64,000 nt of DNA from Dryocola sp. LX212 (GTDB lineage Bacteria > Pseudomonadota > Gammaproteobacteria > Enterobacterales > Enterobacteriaceae). Location of the stretch: NCBI GenBank assembly GCA_041504365.1, contig CP167917.1:1674001-1738000 (forward strand), written 5' to 3'. The position numbers and the translations under genes are program-made. This document shows, one piece after another, positions 36,534 through 44,493 of the stretch; the first letter of the stretch is position 1, and each line of letters starts with the position of its first letter. The notes beneath the pieces are model-generated. The model was not told the origin of the DNA. It saw only the letters and a program-made list of their open reading frames with translations, and did no database searches.

Positions 36534-37601
36534 ATGGTAGGGTCCAGTACCGGACGGCTTAAAAAACATCTTACCCGCACAAACCAGCGCGGAGGCCTCT
36601 CCTCCGGCTTCGCTTTCTTCACCGCTCAATTTCCCGAAATCCCCTCCACTCAACGTGTTAACGATGCGCTAAGCGACGCCCGTCGTCTGACTGGTGCATC
36701 ATCTCAACCGGCAGTTCATGGCTTACAAGGAAGCCAAACCTCATCCGTTAGTAAGCATAATCGCGCACACCTTTGTGGCGCGGGAAATGAAACCAACTGT
36801 AAGGTGCCATCCATGGGAAGACAGAAAGCAGTGATCAAAGCTCGTCGTGAAGCAAAACGTGTGCTGAGACGAGATTCGCGGAGCCACAGGCAACGTGAAG
36901 AGGAATCGGTCACATCGCTTGTGCAGATGAGCGGCGTGGAATCTATTGGCATGGCAAGAGATTGCCGCGATAACTCGCCAATCGCCGCGCGAAACGAAGC
37001 TCAGGAGCACTATCTTAACGCCATCGAGAGAAAACAGCTGATATTTGCCACTGGTGAAGCCGGCTGCGGTAAAACGTATATCAGCGCAGCGAAAGCCGCT
37101 GAGGCCCTGATACATAAGGATGTCGACAGGATAATTGTCACCCGTCCGGTCCTGCAGGCTGATGAAGATCTCGGCTTCTTGCCCGGGGATATTTCGGAAA
37201 AATTCGCCCCTTACTTCCGCCCGGTGTACGACATCCTGGTGCGGCGTCTGGGATCGTCTTTCATGCAGTACTGCCTGCGTCCCGAAATCGGTAAAGTTGA
37301 AATTGCGCCGTTCGCCTACATGCGCGGACGTACCTTTGAAAATGCGGTGGTGATTCTTGACGAGGCGCAGAACGTTACCGCAGCGCAGATGAAAATGTTC
37401 CTGACGCGCCTCGGGGAAAACGTCACGGTTATCGTTAACGGCGACATCACGCAGTGCGATTTGCCTGCGGGTGTGAAGTCAGGATTGAGCGATGCGCTGG
37501 CGCGGTTCGAAGAAGATGAGATGGTGGGTGTGGTCAGATTTGGCAAGCAGGATTGTGTCCGCTCGGCCCTGTGCCAGAGGACGTTAAACGCTTACGACTG
37601 A
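36534..37601 (+). CDS. phoH: PhoH, P-loop ATPase of the phosphate regulon
   Basis: Cytosolic ATP-binding protein induced by phosphate starvation in E. coli; molecular role linked to RNA but unsettled. The PhoH domain has Walker A GEAGCGKT (base about 37050) and Walker B-type VVILDEAQNV. The frame is open from 36534 (355 residues), but recognisable PhoH sequence starts only at MGRQKAVIKARREAKRVLRR, whose ATG at 36813 has AAGGTG 9 bases upstream; that shorter form would have 262 residues. The first 93 codons look low-complexity and may be leader. I list the long form but favour the start at 36813. Confidence 0.85.
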   Translation: MVGSSTGRLKKHLTRTNQRGGLSSGFAFFTAQFPEIPSTQRVNDALSDARRLTGASSQPAVHGLQGSQTSSVSKHNRAHLCGAGNETNCKVPSMGRQKAVIKARREAKRVLRRDSRSHRQREEESVTSLVQMSGVESIGMARDCRDNSPIAARNEAQEHYLNAIERKQLIFATGEAGCGKTYISAAKAAEALIHKDVDRIIVTRPVLQADEDLGFLPGDISEKFAPYFRPVYDILVRRLGSSFMQYCLRPEIGKVEIAPFAYMRGRTFENAVVILDEAQNVTAAQMKMFLTRLGENVTVIVNGDITQCDLPAGVKSGLSDALARFEEDEMVGVVRFGKQDCVRSALCQRTLNAYD

Positions 37602-37621
37602 AAATAATTGTTAACGATCTG

Positions 37622-37652
37622 AAAAGCCCAAACTGCGTTTGGGCTTTTTTCT
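37622..37652 (+). terminator. Rho-independent terminator of phoH
   Basis: AAAAGCCCAAA, CTGCG loop, TTTGGGCTTTTTT. An 11-bp stem with a strong U tract 20 bases after the stop. Confidence 0.9.
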
Positions 37653-37675
37653 TTGCGCGAATTATTTGCCCGAAA

Positions 37676-37691
37676 TGTGAAGGGGGTCAAA
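37676..37691 (+). promoter_or_regulatory. Candidate CRP site for the chb operon
   Basis: TGTGA, AGGGGG, TCAAA, 185 bases before chbB. It fits the TGTGA-N6-TCACA pattern with one change. CRP, ChbR and NagC control chb in E. coli; an AT-rich stretch with TATTTTTAAATTTTA near 37781 may be a NagC-type site but is not a firm match. Confidence 0.45.
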
Positions 37692-37875
37692 AGGATTGGT
37701 CAAGGAGAGACGATTTTTGAAGAGCGGGAATTATCCTGGCCCACGGCGATGCCGTATACTCGACTCAAGCAGAGACAATCACTATTTTTAAATTTTAGGC
37801 TATTGGCCCGTCAACACAGCGATAAAGAAGGACCTTTGTCTGACCTGCAACCTATCGGAATACGAGGATTTCATC

Positions 37876-38199
37876 ATGGAAAAGAAAGTTATCTACCTGT
37901 TTTGCTCCGCCGGCATGTCCACTTCTCTTCTGGTTTCTAAAATGAAGGCTCAGGCCGAGAAGTATGAAGTACCGGTCATTATTGAAGCATTTCCTGAAAC
38001 CCTGGCGGGTGAAAAGGGCAGCGTTGCGGATCTGATTTTGCTCGGTCCACAAATTGCCTATATGTTGCCAGAAATTCAAAAAGTATTACCGAACAAGCCG
38101 GTCGAAGTTATTGACTCGGTCATGTATGGCAAAATTGATGGACTCGGTGTTCTGAAAGCGGCCGTCGCGTCAATCAAGAAAGCAGCAGCAAATAATTAA
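37876..38199 (+). CDS. chbB: ChbB, diacetylchitobiose PTS enzyme IIB
   Basis: Cytosolic phosphotransferase subunit of the lactose/cellobiose PTS family that passes phosphate from ChbA to the sugar at ChbC. The 107-residue protein has the phosphocysteine loop near the N-terminus ([17 protein letters not shown], Cys10). GAGGATTT precedes the ATG. First gene of a complete chbBCARFG operon. An 85-base spacer with a ChiX-complementary sequence separates it from chbC. Confidence 0.96.
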   Translation: MEKKVIYLFCSAGMSTSLLVSKMKAQAEKYEVPVIIEAFPETLAGEKGSVADLILLGPQIAYMLPEIQKVLPNKPVEVIDSVMYGKIDGLGVLKAAVASIKKAAANN

Positions 38200-38222
38200 T
38201 ATTAACTTTTGATTTATTTTTT

Positions 38223-38232
38223 CCGTCAAAGA
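38223..38232 (+). promoter_or_regulatory. ChiX small-RNA pairing site (chbB-chbC spacer)
   Basis: CCGTCAAAGA is complementary to the UCUUUGACGG seed of ChiX as I remember it. In E. coli and Salmonella the chbB-chbC spacer acts as a decoy that titrates ChiX when chitobiose induces chb, releasing the chitoporin mRNA. Position in the same spacer supports the call. Confidence 0.7.
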
Positions 38233-38284
38233 ACGACCTTACACACCCTGGCCGCCGACCCGGCGGCATTAAAGGAAACTGCAA

Positions 38285-39643
38285 ATGAGTAAAGTCATTG
38301 ATTCACTTGAAAAGGTACTCCTTCCTTTTGCCGTCAAAATAGGAAAGCAGCCGCACGTTAACGCAATTAAAAATGGTTTTATTAAGTTAATGCCGTTAAC
38401 GCTGGCGGGGGCGATGTTTGTTCTCATCAATAACGTATTTTTAAGTTTTGGCGCCGGTTCATTCTTTTATTCCTTAGGTGTTCGTTTAGACCCCTCGACC
38501 ATTGAAACCCTTAATGGGTTGAAAGCCATCGGCGGCAATGTGTACAACGGTACGTTGGGCATAATGTCATTGATGGCTCCCTTTTTTATAGGGATGGCAT
38601 TAGCTGAAGAAAGAAAAGTCGACCCCATGGCGGCAGGGTTATTATCCGTCGCGGCCTTCATGACCGTTACCCCTTATAGCGTGGGCGAAGCCTATGCCGT
38701 AGGCGCTAACTGGTTAGGCGGTCAGAATATTATTTCTGGCATTATTATCGGTCTGGTTGTCGCAGAGCTGTTTACTTTTGTTATTCGCCGCAACTGGGTT
38801 ATTACTTTGCCAGACAGCGTGCCGACATCTGTTTCTCGCTCATTCTCGGCGATTATTCCAGGCTTTATTATTCTGTCAATCTTCGGAATTATTTCCTGGC
38901 TACTGGCGAGCTACGGCAGTAACTTCCACCAGATCATCATGGACTCCATTTCAACGCCGCTGGCGTCAATGGGAGCCGTTGTCGGCTGGGCGTACGTTAT
39001 TTTCAACTCCCTGCTGTGGTTCTTCGGCGTGCACGGTTCGCTGGCGCTGACCGCGCTGGATAACGGCATCATGACCCCATGGGCGCTGGAAAACATCGCA
39101 ATCTACAACCAGTACGGCTCTGTGCAGGCGGCAATCGACGCTGGCAAACAGTTCCACTTCTGGGCGAAACCTATGCTCGACTCCTACATCCTGCTGGGTG
39201 GCTCCGGGGCGACGCTGGGGCTTATCATCGCTATCTTTATCGTTTCACGCCGCGCTGACCATCGTCAGGTGGCTAAGCTGGCGCTGCCTTCCGGCATCTT
39301 CCAGATTAACGAGCCTATCCTGTTCGGTCTGCCAATCATCATGAACCCGGTAATGTTCATCCCGTTCGTGCTGATCCAGCCGATTCTTGCGGCCATCACG
39401 CTTGCGGCTTACTCCATGGGCATCATCCCGCCGGTGACCAACCTTGCGCCGTGGGTCATGCCAACCGGCCTGGGCGCCTTCTTCAACTCTAACGGCAGCA
39501 TTGCGGCACTGCTGGTCGCATTGTTCAACCTGGGTATCGCGACGCTGGTCTACATGCCGTTCGTTATCCTGTCGAACAAAGCGCAGGCGGTTATCGAAGA
39601 AGAAGAAAGCGAAGAAGATATAGCTAACGCACTGAAATTCTAA
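38285..39643 (+). CDS. chbC: ChbC, diacetylchitobiose PTS enzyme IIC
   Basis: Membrane permease that imports and phosphorylates N,N'-diacetylchitobiose. The 452-residue protein has about ten membrane segments and the EIIC conserved regions, including [20 protein letters not shown] near the N-terminus and the sugar-site segment [20 protein letters not shown]. It ends in an acidic tail ([13 protein letters not shown]). AAGGAAA precedes the ATG. Confidence 0.96.
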   Translation: MSKVIDSLEKVLLPFAVKIGKQPHVNAIKNGFIKLMPLTLAGAMFVLINNVFLSFGAGSFFYSLGVRLDPSTIETLNGLKAIGGNVYNGTLGIMSLMAPFFIGMALAEERKVDPMAAGLLSVAAFMTVTPYSVGEAYAVGANWLGGQNIISGIIIGLVVAELFTFVIRRNWVITLPDSVPTSVSRSFSAIIPGFIILSIFGIISWLLASYGSNFHQIIMDSISTPLASMGAVVGWAYVIFNSLLWFFGVHGSLALTALDNGIMTPWALENIAIYNQYGSVQAAIDAGKQFHFWAKPMLDSYILLGGSGATLGLIIAIFIVSRRADHRQVAKLALPSGIFQINEPILFGLPIIMNPVMFIPFVLIQPILAAITLAAYSMGIIPPVTNLAPWVMPTGLGAFFNSNGSIAALLVALFNLGIATLVYMPFVILSNKAQAVIEEEESEEDIANALKF

Positions 39644-39697
39644 TCGAGGCGGGGAGCGAATACCTTCCCGCACATACTGATTTAATGGGAAATAAAC

Positions 39698-40045
39698 ATG
39701 TTTGATTTAGACAATATTGTAGACAAAGAAGACGAAGCGCAGGACCTGGAAGAGGTGGTGATGGACTTAATCATCAACTCGGGGCAGGCCCGCAGCCTGG
39801 CCTACGCCGCGCTGAAACAGGCAAAAGCAGGGGACTTTGAGCAGGCAAAAGAGCTGATGGGCAAATCCCGCCTGGCGCTGAATGAAGCGCACCTGGTACA
39901 GACCAAACTGATTGAAGGCGACCAGGGCGAAGGTAAAACGAAAGTTAGCCTGGTGCTGGTCCACGCTCAGGATCATCTGATGACCTCGATGCTGGCACGC
40001 GAACTCGTGACCGAACTCATTGAGCTTCATGAAAAAATAAAATAA
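39698..40045 (+). CDS. chbA: ChbA, diacetylchitobiose PTS enzyme IIA
   Basis: Trimeric helical IIA subunit that takes phosphate from HPr and hands it to ChbB. The protein has 115 residues, with the lactose/cellobiose IIA pattern: MDLIINSGQARSLAYAALKQA early and the active His in VLVHAQDHLMTSML (the second of its His residues is the likely phosphorylation site). Followed by chbR after 14 bases. Confidence 0.95.
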   Translation: MFDLDNIVDKEDEAQDLEEVVMDLIINSGQARSLAYAALKQAKAGDFEQAKELMGKSRLALNEAHLVQTKLIEGDQGEGKTKVSLVLVHAQDHLMTSMLARELVTELIELHEKIK

Positions 40046-40059
40046 CGTAAGGAGTCATA

Positions 40060-40899
40060 ATGCAGACACCGGTACTGAGCATGGAAATCAAAACAGCACG
40101 CGAAAATCAGCTTTTCGATGGTCAAAATTTCCATGTTTTTATCTACAACAAAGTAGAAAGCATCTCCGGGCTGCATGAACATGACTACTACGAATTTACC
40201 GTGGTGCTGACCGGGCGATATTACCAGGACATTAACGGTAAGCGGGTACTGTTAGAGCGCGGCGATTTTGTTTTTATCCCGCTGGGGTCTAACCACCAGA
40301 GCTATTATGAATTTGGTGCCACCAGAATATTAAATGTGGGTATCAGTAAAGCATTTTTTGAAAAACACTATTTACCGTTATTACCACCGCGCTTTGTCGC
40401 ATCGCAGGTTTATCAGGTCAAGAGCGAATTTCTGACCTATATCGAATCAGTGATTGCCTCGCTAAATTTCAGAGACGGTGAGTTTAACGAGTTCCTGGAG
40501 GTCGTGACCTTTTATATTGTCAACCGGCTGCGTCACCATCGGGAATCAGAAGTGATTACGGATATTCCGGTCTGGCTAAAGATTACCGTTGAGAAAATGC
40601 ATGATAAAGCCCGCTTTGGCGACCGGGCACTGGCTAATATGGTGGAGCTGTCCGGTAAGTCGCAGGAATATTTAACCCGCGCTACCCAGCGTCACTATGG
40701 CAAAACACCGATGCAGATTATTAATGAAATCCGCATTGATTTTGCTAAAAAGCAGCTTGAGATAACCAATTATTCCGTGACGGACATTGCTTTTGAATCA
40801 GGTTATAGCAGTCCGAGCATGTTTATTAAAAACTTTAAGAAGCTCACCTCATTCACGCCAAAGCAATACCGGAAACAATTGTGCAGCATCAATAATTAG
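40060..40899 (+). CDS. chbR: ChbR, AraC-family dual regulator of chb
   Basis: AraC/XylS-type regulator that represses chb without inducer and activates it with the phosphorylated, deacetylated sugar in E. coli. The 279-residue protein has an N-terminal cupin sensor ([20 protein letters not shown]) and a C-terminal double helix-turn-helix ([21 protein letters not shown], then [20 protein letters not shown]). Gene is inside its own regulon, between chbA and chbF. Confidence 0.95.
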   Translation: MQTPVLSMEIKTARENQLFDGQNFHVFIYNKVESISGLHEHDYYEFTVVLTGRYYQDINGKRVLLERGDFVFIPLGSNHQSYYEFGATRILNVGISKAFFEKHYLPLLPPRFVASQVYQVKSEFLTYIESVIASLNFRDGEFNEFLEVVTFYIVNRLRHHRESEVITDIPVWLKITVEKMHDKARFGDRALANMVELSGKSQEYLTRATQRHYGKTPMQIINEIRIDFAKKQLEITNYSVTDIAFESGYSSPSMFIKNFKKLTSFTPKQYRKQLCSINN

Positions 40900-40997
40900 T
40901 TCGTAGATGAATTAATTAAGATTAATGTTAATCTTCAGCCATTCATCTATATCGCAGTCTTTAATTTGCAGTGCAATAAAATTGTACGGGAGTTCCC

Positions 40998-42341
40998 ATG
41001 AGCAAAAAACTGAAAGTGGTCACCATCGGTGGCGGAAGTAGCTATACCCCAGAATTACTTGAAGGCTTTATTAAACGCTACGACCAGTTACCGATCACCG
41101 AATTATGGCTGGTGGATGTTGAAGCCGGTAAAGAGAAGCAGGATATTATTTACGATCTCTGCCTGCGCATGGTGGAACACGCGGGCGTGCCGATTGCAAT
41201 CTACAAAACCCTTAACCGCCGCGAAGCCCTGGTAGACGCAGATTTCGTCACCACCCAGCTGCGCGTTGGGCAGTTGAAAGCGCGCGAGCTTGACGAACGT
41301 ATTCCGCTGAGCAACGGTTATCTCGGTCAGGAAACCAACGGAGCGGGCGGCCTGTTCAAAGGCCTGCGCACCATTCCGGTGATTTTCGACATCATTAAAG
41401 ATGTAGAAGAAATCTGCCCGAACGCCTGGGTTATCAACTTCACCAACCCGGCAGGCATGGTGACGGAAGCCGTCTTCCGCCACACCAAATTTAAGAAATT
41501 TATCGGCGTGTGCAACATCCCGGTGGGCATGAAGATGTTCATTCAGGACGTGCTGAAGGTGAAGCCGGAAGACGAGCTGAACATCGATCTGTTCGGCCTG
41601 AACCACCTGGTGTTTATCCGTGATGTGCTGGTGAACGGCGAATCACGTTTTGCCGAGCTGCTGGACGGCGTTGCCACCGGTACGCTGAAGCCGAGCGGTG
41701 TGAAAAACATCTTCGACCTGCCGTTCAGCGAAGGGCTGATTCGTTCGCTGAACCTGCTGCCATGTTCTTACCTGCTTTACTACTTTAAGCCGAAAGAGAT
41801 GCTGGCCATCGAAATGGGCGAATTCTATAAGGGTGGCGCCCGCGCAACCGTGGTGCAGCAGGTAGAAAAGCAGCTTTTCGAGCTGTATAAAGATCCAAAC
41901 CTGGACGTGAAGCCTAAAGAGCTGGAGCTGCGCGGCGGCGCGTACTACTCCGATGCGGCCTGCGAAGTCATCAGCGCGATTTACAACGACAAGCAGACCG
42001 AGCACTACGTCAACTTCCCGCACAAGGGCCATATTGACAACATCCCGGCCGACTGGGCTATCGAAATGACCTGTACCATTGGCCGCGACGGCGCGACGCC
42101 TTCACCGCGCATTAAGCATTTTGACGAGAAGGTTCTCGGCCTGATCTATACCATCAAGGGCTTTGAAGTGGCGGCAAGCGAAGCGGCGTTAAGCGGTAAG
42201 CTGGACGACGTGCTGCTGGCGCTGAACCTCAGCCCCCTGATCCACTCCGATAAAGACGCGGAGAAACTGGCGCGCGAGATGCTGATGGCGCACGAAGCGC
42301 TGCTGCCTAACTTCGCAGGCACCATTGCGGGTCTGAAATAA
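40998..42341 (+). CDS. chbF: ChbF, 6-phospho-chitobiose hydrolase (GH4)
   Basis: NAD+ and Mn2+-dependent family 4 glycosidase that cleaves the phosphorylated chitobiose after ChbG removes one acetyl group. The 447-residue protein has the N-terminal dinucleotide fold (VVTIGGGSSYTPELLEG), the metal-binding region GVCNIPVGM with its Cys, and LFGLNHLVFIRDV with its His. A spacer of 98 bases, AT-rich, follows chbR. GGGAG precedes the ATG. Confidence 0.96.
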   Translation: MSKKLKVVTIGGGSSYTPELLEGFIKRYDQLPITELWLVDVEAGKEKQDIIYDLCLRMVEHAGVPIAIYKTLNRREALVDADFVTTQLRVGQLKARELDERIPLSNGYLGQETNGAGGLFKGLRTIPVIFDIIKDVEEICPNAWVINFTNPAGMVTEAVFRHTKFKKFIGVCNIPVGMKMFIQDVLKVKPEDELNIDLFGLNHLVFIRDVLVNGESRFAELLDGVATGTLKPSGVKNIFDLPFSEGLIRSLNLLPCSYLLYYFKPKEMLAIEMGEFYKGGARATVVQQVEKQLFELYKDPNLDVKPKELELRGGAYYSDAACEVISAIYNDKQTEHYVNFPHKGHIDNIPADWAIEMTCTIGRDGATPSPRIKHFDEKVLGLIYTIKGFEVAASEAALSGKLDDVLLALNLSPLIHSDKDAEKLAREMLMAHEALLPNFAGTIAGLK

Positions 42342-42344
42342 CCT

Positions 42345-42417
42345 CACGGTGGATGAAGCTTACGCTTATCCACCCTACAAAGTTGCAGTAAGCCGGGGCA
42401 TAGCGTTATCCGACATA
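42345..42417. repeat. REP-type palindrome chbF-chbG
   Basis: GTGGATGAAGCTTACGCTTATCCACC-type unit followed by a second partial unit (CATAGCGTTATCCGACAT), inside an operon between chbF and chbG. It may act on RNA stability of the distal gene. Confidence 0.65.
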
Positions 42418-42428
42418 AGGAAGCCTGT

Positions 42429-43190
42429 ATGGAAAAGTTATTGATCGTAAATGCCGACGATTTTGGCCTCTGCAAGGCGCAGAACTACGGCATTATCGAG
42501 GCGTTCAGCCATGGCGTCGTGACGTCCACCACTGCGATGGTTAACGCGGCGGGGATTGAGCATGCTGTGAAGCTGAGCAAGGCGCATCCCGATCTGTCCG
42601 TGGGCATGCACTTTGTGCTGACGCTGGGCCGTCCGCTTTCCGCCATGCCGGGGCTGACCCGTGAAAACGGTGAGCTGGGTAAATGGATCTGGGAGATGGG
42701 CGAGGCGGGCACGCTGCCGCTGGATGAAATAGAACACGAGCTGGAATATCAGTTTGCGCGCTTTATCGATCTTTTTGGCCGACTGCCAACGCACCTCGAC
42801 AGCCACCACCACGTCCATATGATCCCGCAAATCTTCCCCATCGTAGAGGCCTTCGCGAAAGATAAAGGGATCGCAATCCGTATTGACCGGGACGATCTGC
42901 GCCAGGGCGAGATGAAGCTTCAGGGTGCGAAAAGCAGCCAGGGTTTCGACAGCGGATTCTACGGCGAGGCGATTTCCGAAGCGCTGTTTCTTGAAACGCT
43001 CGAGCGCAGCACCGCGCGCAACGAGCAATCGCTAGAAATCATGTGCCACCCGTCGTTTATCGACAATACGGTGCTGGCCAGCAAATACTGCTACCCAAGG
43101 CTTGCGGAGCTGGACGTGTTGACTTCGGCGACGCTCAAAGAGGCGATTGCCCGACGTGGCTATCGGCTGGGGTCATTCAGAGATTTATAA
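42429..43190 (+). CDS. chbG: ChbG, chitooligosaccharide mono-deacetylase
   Basis: YdjC-family metal-dependent deacetylase that removes one acetyl group from phosphorylated chitobiose, producing the inducer for ChbR and the substrate for ChbF. The 253-residue protein has the metal motifs [18 protein letters not shown] (Asp pair) and [22 protein letters not shown] precedes the ATG. Last gene of chb, ended by a clear terminator. Confidence 0.95.
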   Translation: MEKLLIVNADDFGLCKAQNYGIIEAFSHGVVTSTTAMVNAAGIEHAVKLSKAHPDLSVGMHFVLTLGRPLSAMPGLTRENGELGKWIWEMGEAGTLPLDEIEHELEYQFARFIDLFGRLPTHLDSHHHVHMIPQIFPIVEAFAKDKGIAIRIDRDDLRQGEMKLQGAKSSQGFDSGFYGEAISEALFLETLERSTARNEQSLEIMCHPSFIDNTVLASKYCYPRLAELDVLTSATLKEAIARRGYRLGSFRDL

Positions 43191-43192
43191 CA

Positions 43193-43223
43193 AAAAAGGC
43201 AATGATCAATTCATTGCCTTTTA
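43193..43223 (+). terminator. Rho-independent terminator of the chb operon
   Basis: AAAAGGCAATGA, TCAAT loop, TCATTGCCTTTT directly after the chbG stop. The flanking A and T runs let it work on both strands, so it may also stop RNA from the minus-strand tRNA units. Confidence 0.9.
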
Positions 43224-43244
43224 AGCTTTCGGTGTTTGATGGTC

Positions 43245-43272
43245 AAAAAAAGCCCGCATTTGCATGCGGGCT
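43245..43272 (-). terminator. Terminator after rtT repeat A1
   Basis: Minus strand: AGCCCGCA, short loop, TGCGGGCT, then T6. Ends the second transcription unit of the tRNA-Ser array. Confidence 0.85.
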
Positions 43273-43284
43273 CTTCTTTGAATG

Positions 43285-43410
43285 TGGCGGTGAGAGAGGG
43301 GTTGATTCGCTGCGCTCACCCTGCGGGCGTCATGGCCATATCTGTCCCTGACGTCCAACAGGCTAAAGCCTGTTGTCGAACCCTGTCGAGGATTCTCACC
43401 CTTCTCTCGT
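43285..43410 (-). ncRNA. rtT-like RNA repeat A1
   Basis: Minus-strand unit downstream of tRNA-Ser A. It contains an inverted repeat CAACAGG...CCTGTTG, the sequence CGACAGGGTTCGACAACAGG, and at its 3' end about 20 bases identical to the tRNA 3' end, CCTCTCTCACCGCCA. This structure matches the rtT repeats that follow tyrT in E. coli, each carrying a copy of the tRNA 3' terminus. Function of such RNAs is unclear. Transcribed with the tRNA if the terminator between them is leaky. Confidence 0.65.
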
Positions 43411-43423
43411 GGTGCTATATGCG

Positions 43424-43452
43424 AAAAAAAAGCCCGCATTTGCATGCGAGCT
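43424..43452 (-). terminator. Hairpin between tRNA-Ser A and rtT A1
   Basis: Minus strand: AGCTCGCA, short loop, TGCGGGCT, T7. One T-G pair weakens the stem relative to the copy after rtT A1, which may favour read-through. Confidence 0.75.
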
Positions 43453-43464
43453 CTTCTTTGAATG

Positions 43465-43552
43465 TGGCGGTGAGAGAGGGGTTCGAACCCTCGATACGTT
43501 GCCGTATACACACTTTCCAGGCGTGCTCCTTCAGCCACTCGGACACCTCACC
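43465..43552 (-). tRNA. tRNA-Ser(GGA), copy A
   Basis: An 88-base class II tRNA on the minus strand, starting GGTGAGGTGTCCGAGTGGCT, with anticodon GGA (plus-strand TCC at 43516-43518 in CTGGAAAG), a long variable arm, T loop TTCGAAC and encoded CCA. It reads UCC and UCU. Same family as E. coli serX, which also lies next to ghrA. The acceptor has a G-T pair at position 7 not found in copy B. Confidence 0.97.
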
Positions 43553-43593
43553 GTATTGTTTTTGCTACCCACTTACGGGGGCAACGGGGCGCT

Positions 43594-43622
43594 ACTATAG
43601 GGAGTAAGCCCCTATCGGTCAA
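43594..43622 (-). promoter_or_regulatory. Promoter of tRNA-Ser copy A
   Basis: Minus strand: TTGACC, 17 bases, TATAGT, then the GC-rich discriminator AGCGCCCCG. The discriminator is typical of stringently controlled stable RNA promoters. It lies 42 bases before the tRNA. Confidence 0.85.
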
Positions 43623-43706
43623 GCGTAATTTATTCTTTATAGCGCGTTTGCTCAAGGGGTGAGCAAAAGGGCCTGAAAAGATCTTGTTGTCGTTTGGATG
43701 AGAATA

Positions 43707-43786
43707 AACGGCGGATGACGCTGCGCTTATCCGCCCTACGTGTGGACTGGTAGGGTGGATAAGCGCAGTGCCATCCACCGGAGGTT
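43707..43786. repeat. REP/BIME-type palindromes between the tRNA units
   Basis: GGCGGATGACGCTGCGCTTATCC-type and GGGTGGATAAGCGCAGTGCC-type units in opposed orientation, between the end of the first tRNA unit and the promoter of the second. Confidence 0.75.
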
Positions 43787-43795
43787 TTAAAGACG

Positions 43796-43823
43796 AAAAA
43801 AAGCCCGCATTTGCATGCGGGCT
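43796..43823 (-). terminator. Terminator after rtT repeat B2
   Basis: Minus strand: AGCCCGCA, short loop, TGCGGGCT, T6. Same stem as after rtT A1, different from the two other stems of unit B. Confidence 0.85.
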
Positions 43824-43834
43824 CTTCTTTAAGT

Positions 43835-43956
43835 ATGCCGGTGAGGGAGGGATTGATTCGCTGCGCTCACCCTGCGGGCAGCGGAGCCATGAATGTCTCC
43901 GCTGTCCAACAGGCTTAACCTGTTGTCGAACCCTGTCGAGAGTTCTCATCCGCTCC
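43835..43956 (-). ncRNA. rtT-like RNA repeat B2
   Basis: Third and last element of the first transcription unit. Same body as B1 over its whole length, including CAACAGG...CCTGTTG and CCGCTGCCCGCAGGGTGAGC. Its tRNA-derived end reads CTCACCGGCA where the others read CTCACCGCCA, so the CCA is disrupted. Confidence 0.65.
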
Positions 43957-43977
43957 CTTTTAGGGGCTACGGGCAAT

Positions 43978-44004
43978 AAAAAAGCCCGAACATGAGTTCA
44001 GGCT
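43978..44004 (-). terminator. Hairpin between rtT B1 and rtT B2
   Basis: Minus strand: AGCCTGAAC, 4-base loop, GTTCGGGCT, T6. Nine-bp stem with one T-G pair. Confidence 0.75.
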
Positions 44005-44017
44005 TTCCTATGAAATA

Positions 44018-44139
44018 TGGCGGTGAGGGAGGGATTGATTCGCTGCGCTCACCCTGCGGGCAGCGGAGCCATGAATGTCTCCGCTGTCCAACAGGCTTAA
44101 CCTGTTGTCGAACCCTGTCGAGAGTTCTCATCCGCTCCC
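44018..44139 (-). ncRNA. rtT-like RNA repeat B1
   Basis: First rtT unit downstream of tRNA-Ser B. Body nearly identical to B2 and clearly related to A1, with a longer GC hairpin (CAGCGGAGAC...CTCCGCTG). Ends with TCCCTCCCTCACCGCCA, the exact 3' end of tRNA copy B. Confidence 0.65.
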
Positions 44140-44159
44140 TTTTAGGGGCTACGGGCAAT

Positions 44160-44186
44160 AAAAAAGCCCGAACGTGAGTTCAGGCT
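44160..44186 (-). terminator. Hairpin between tRNA-Ser B and rtT B1
   Basis: Minus strand: AGCCTGAAC, 4-base loop, GTTCGGGCT, T6. Same stem sequence as the hairpin between B1 and B2. Confidence 0.75.
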
Positions 44187-44198
44187 CTTCTTTAAGTA

Positions 44199-44286
44199 TG
44201 GCGGTGAGGGAGGGATTCGAACCCTCGATACGTTGCCGTATACACACTTTCCAGGCGTGCTCCTTCAGCCACTCGGACACCTCACC
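44199..44286 (-). tRNA. tRNA-Ser(GGA), copy B
   Basis: An 88-base tRNA on the minus strand, same anticodon GGA (plus-strand TCC at 44250-44252) and same body as copy A. It differs only in the T stem-acceptor junction and T loop (CGAATCCCTCCCTCACC against CGAACCCCTCTCTCACC). CCA is encoded. Followed by two rtT-like repeats. Confidence 0.97.
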
Positions 44287-44320
44287 ATATTGTTGCTCCA
44301 GCGCTGCTGGAACGGGCGCT

Positions 44321-44349
44321 AATGTAGGGAAAATGGCATGGGGCGTCAA
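44321..44349 (-). promoter_or_regulatory. Promoter of tRNA-Ser copy B
   Basis: Minus strand: TTGACG, 17 bases, TACATT, discriminator AGCGCCCG, 35 bases before the tRNA. Same architecture as the copy A promoter. Confidence 0.85.
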
Positions 44350-44493
44350 CGCTATTTTTACCGAAATTCGCGCGTTTAGACAAACTTCAAACAACTTGCG
44401 CTTTAAACCAGCAAAGGGCGCTGCTTTTTTATTACATTCAGTACTTGAATTGATTCGCGTTTCGCGTAATCCTGGGAAAAAAGAGGAGAAAGC

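Noticed and set aside
43221-43607. Several 60-140 codon frames overlapping the tRNA-Ser copies
   Set aside because: They run through tRNA and terminator sequence on both strands and repeat with the array; they are not proteins.
43245-44290. CRISPR-like array or integrase attachment sites
   Set aside because: The repeats are long, unequal and contain tRNA 3' ends with terminators, and there are no spacers, cas genes or integrase nearby. rtT repeats explain them better.
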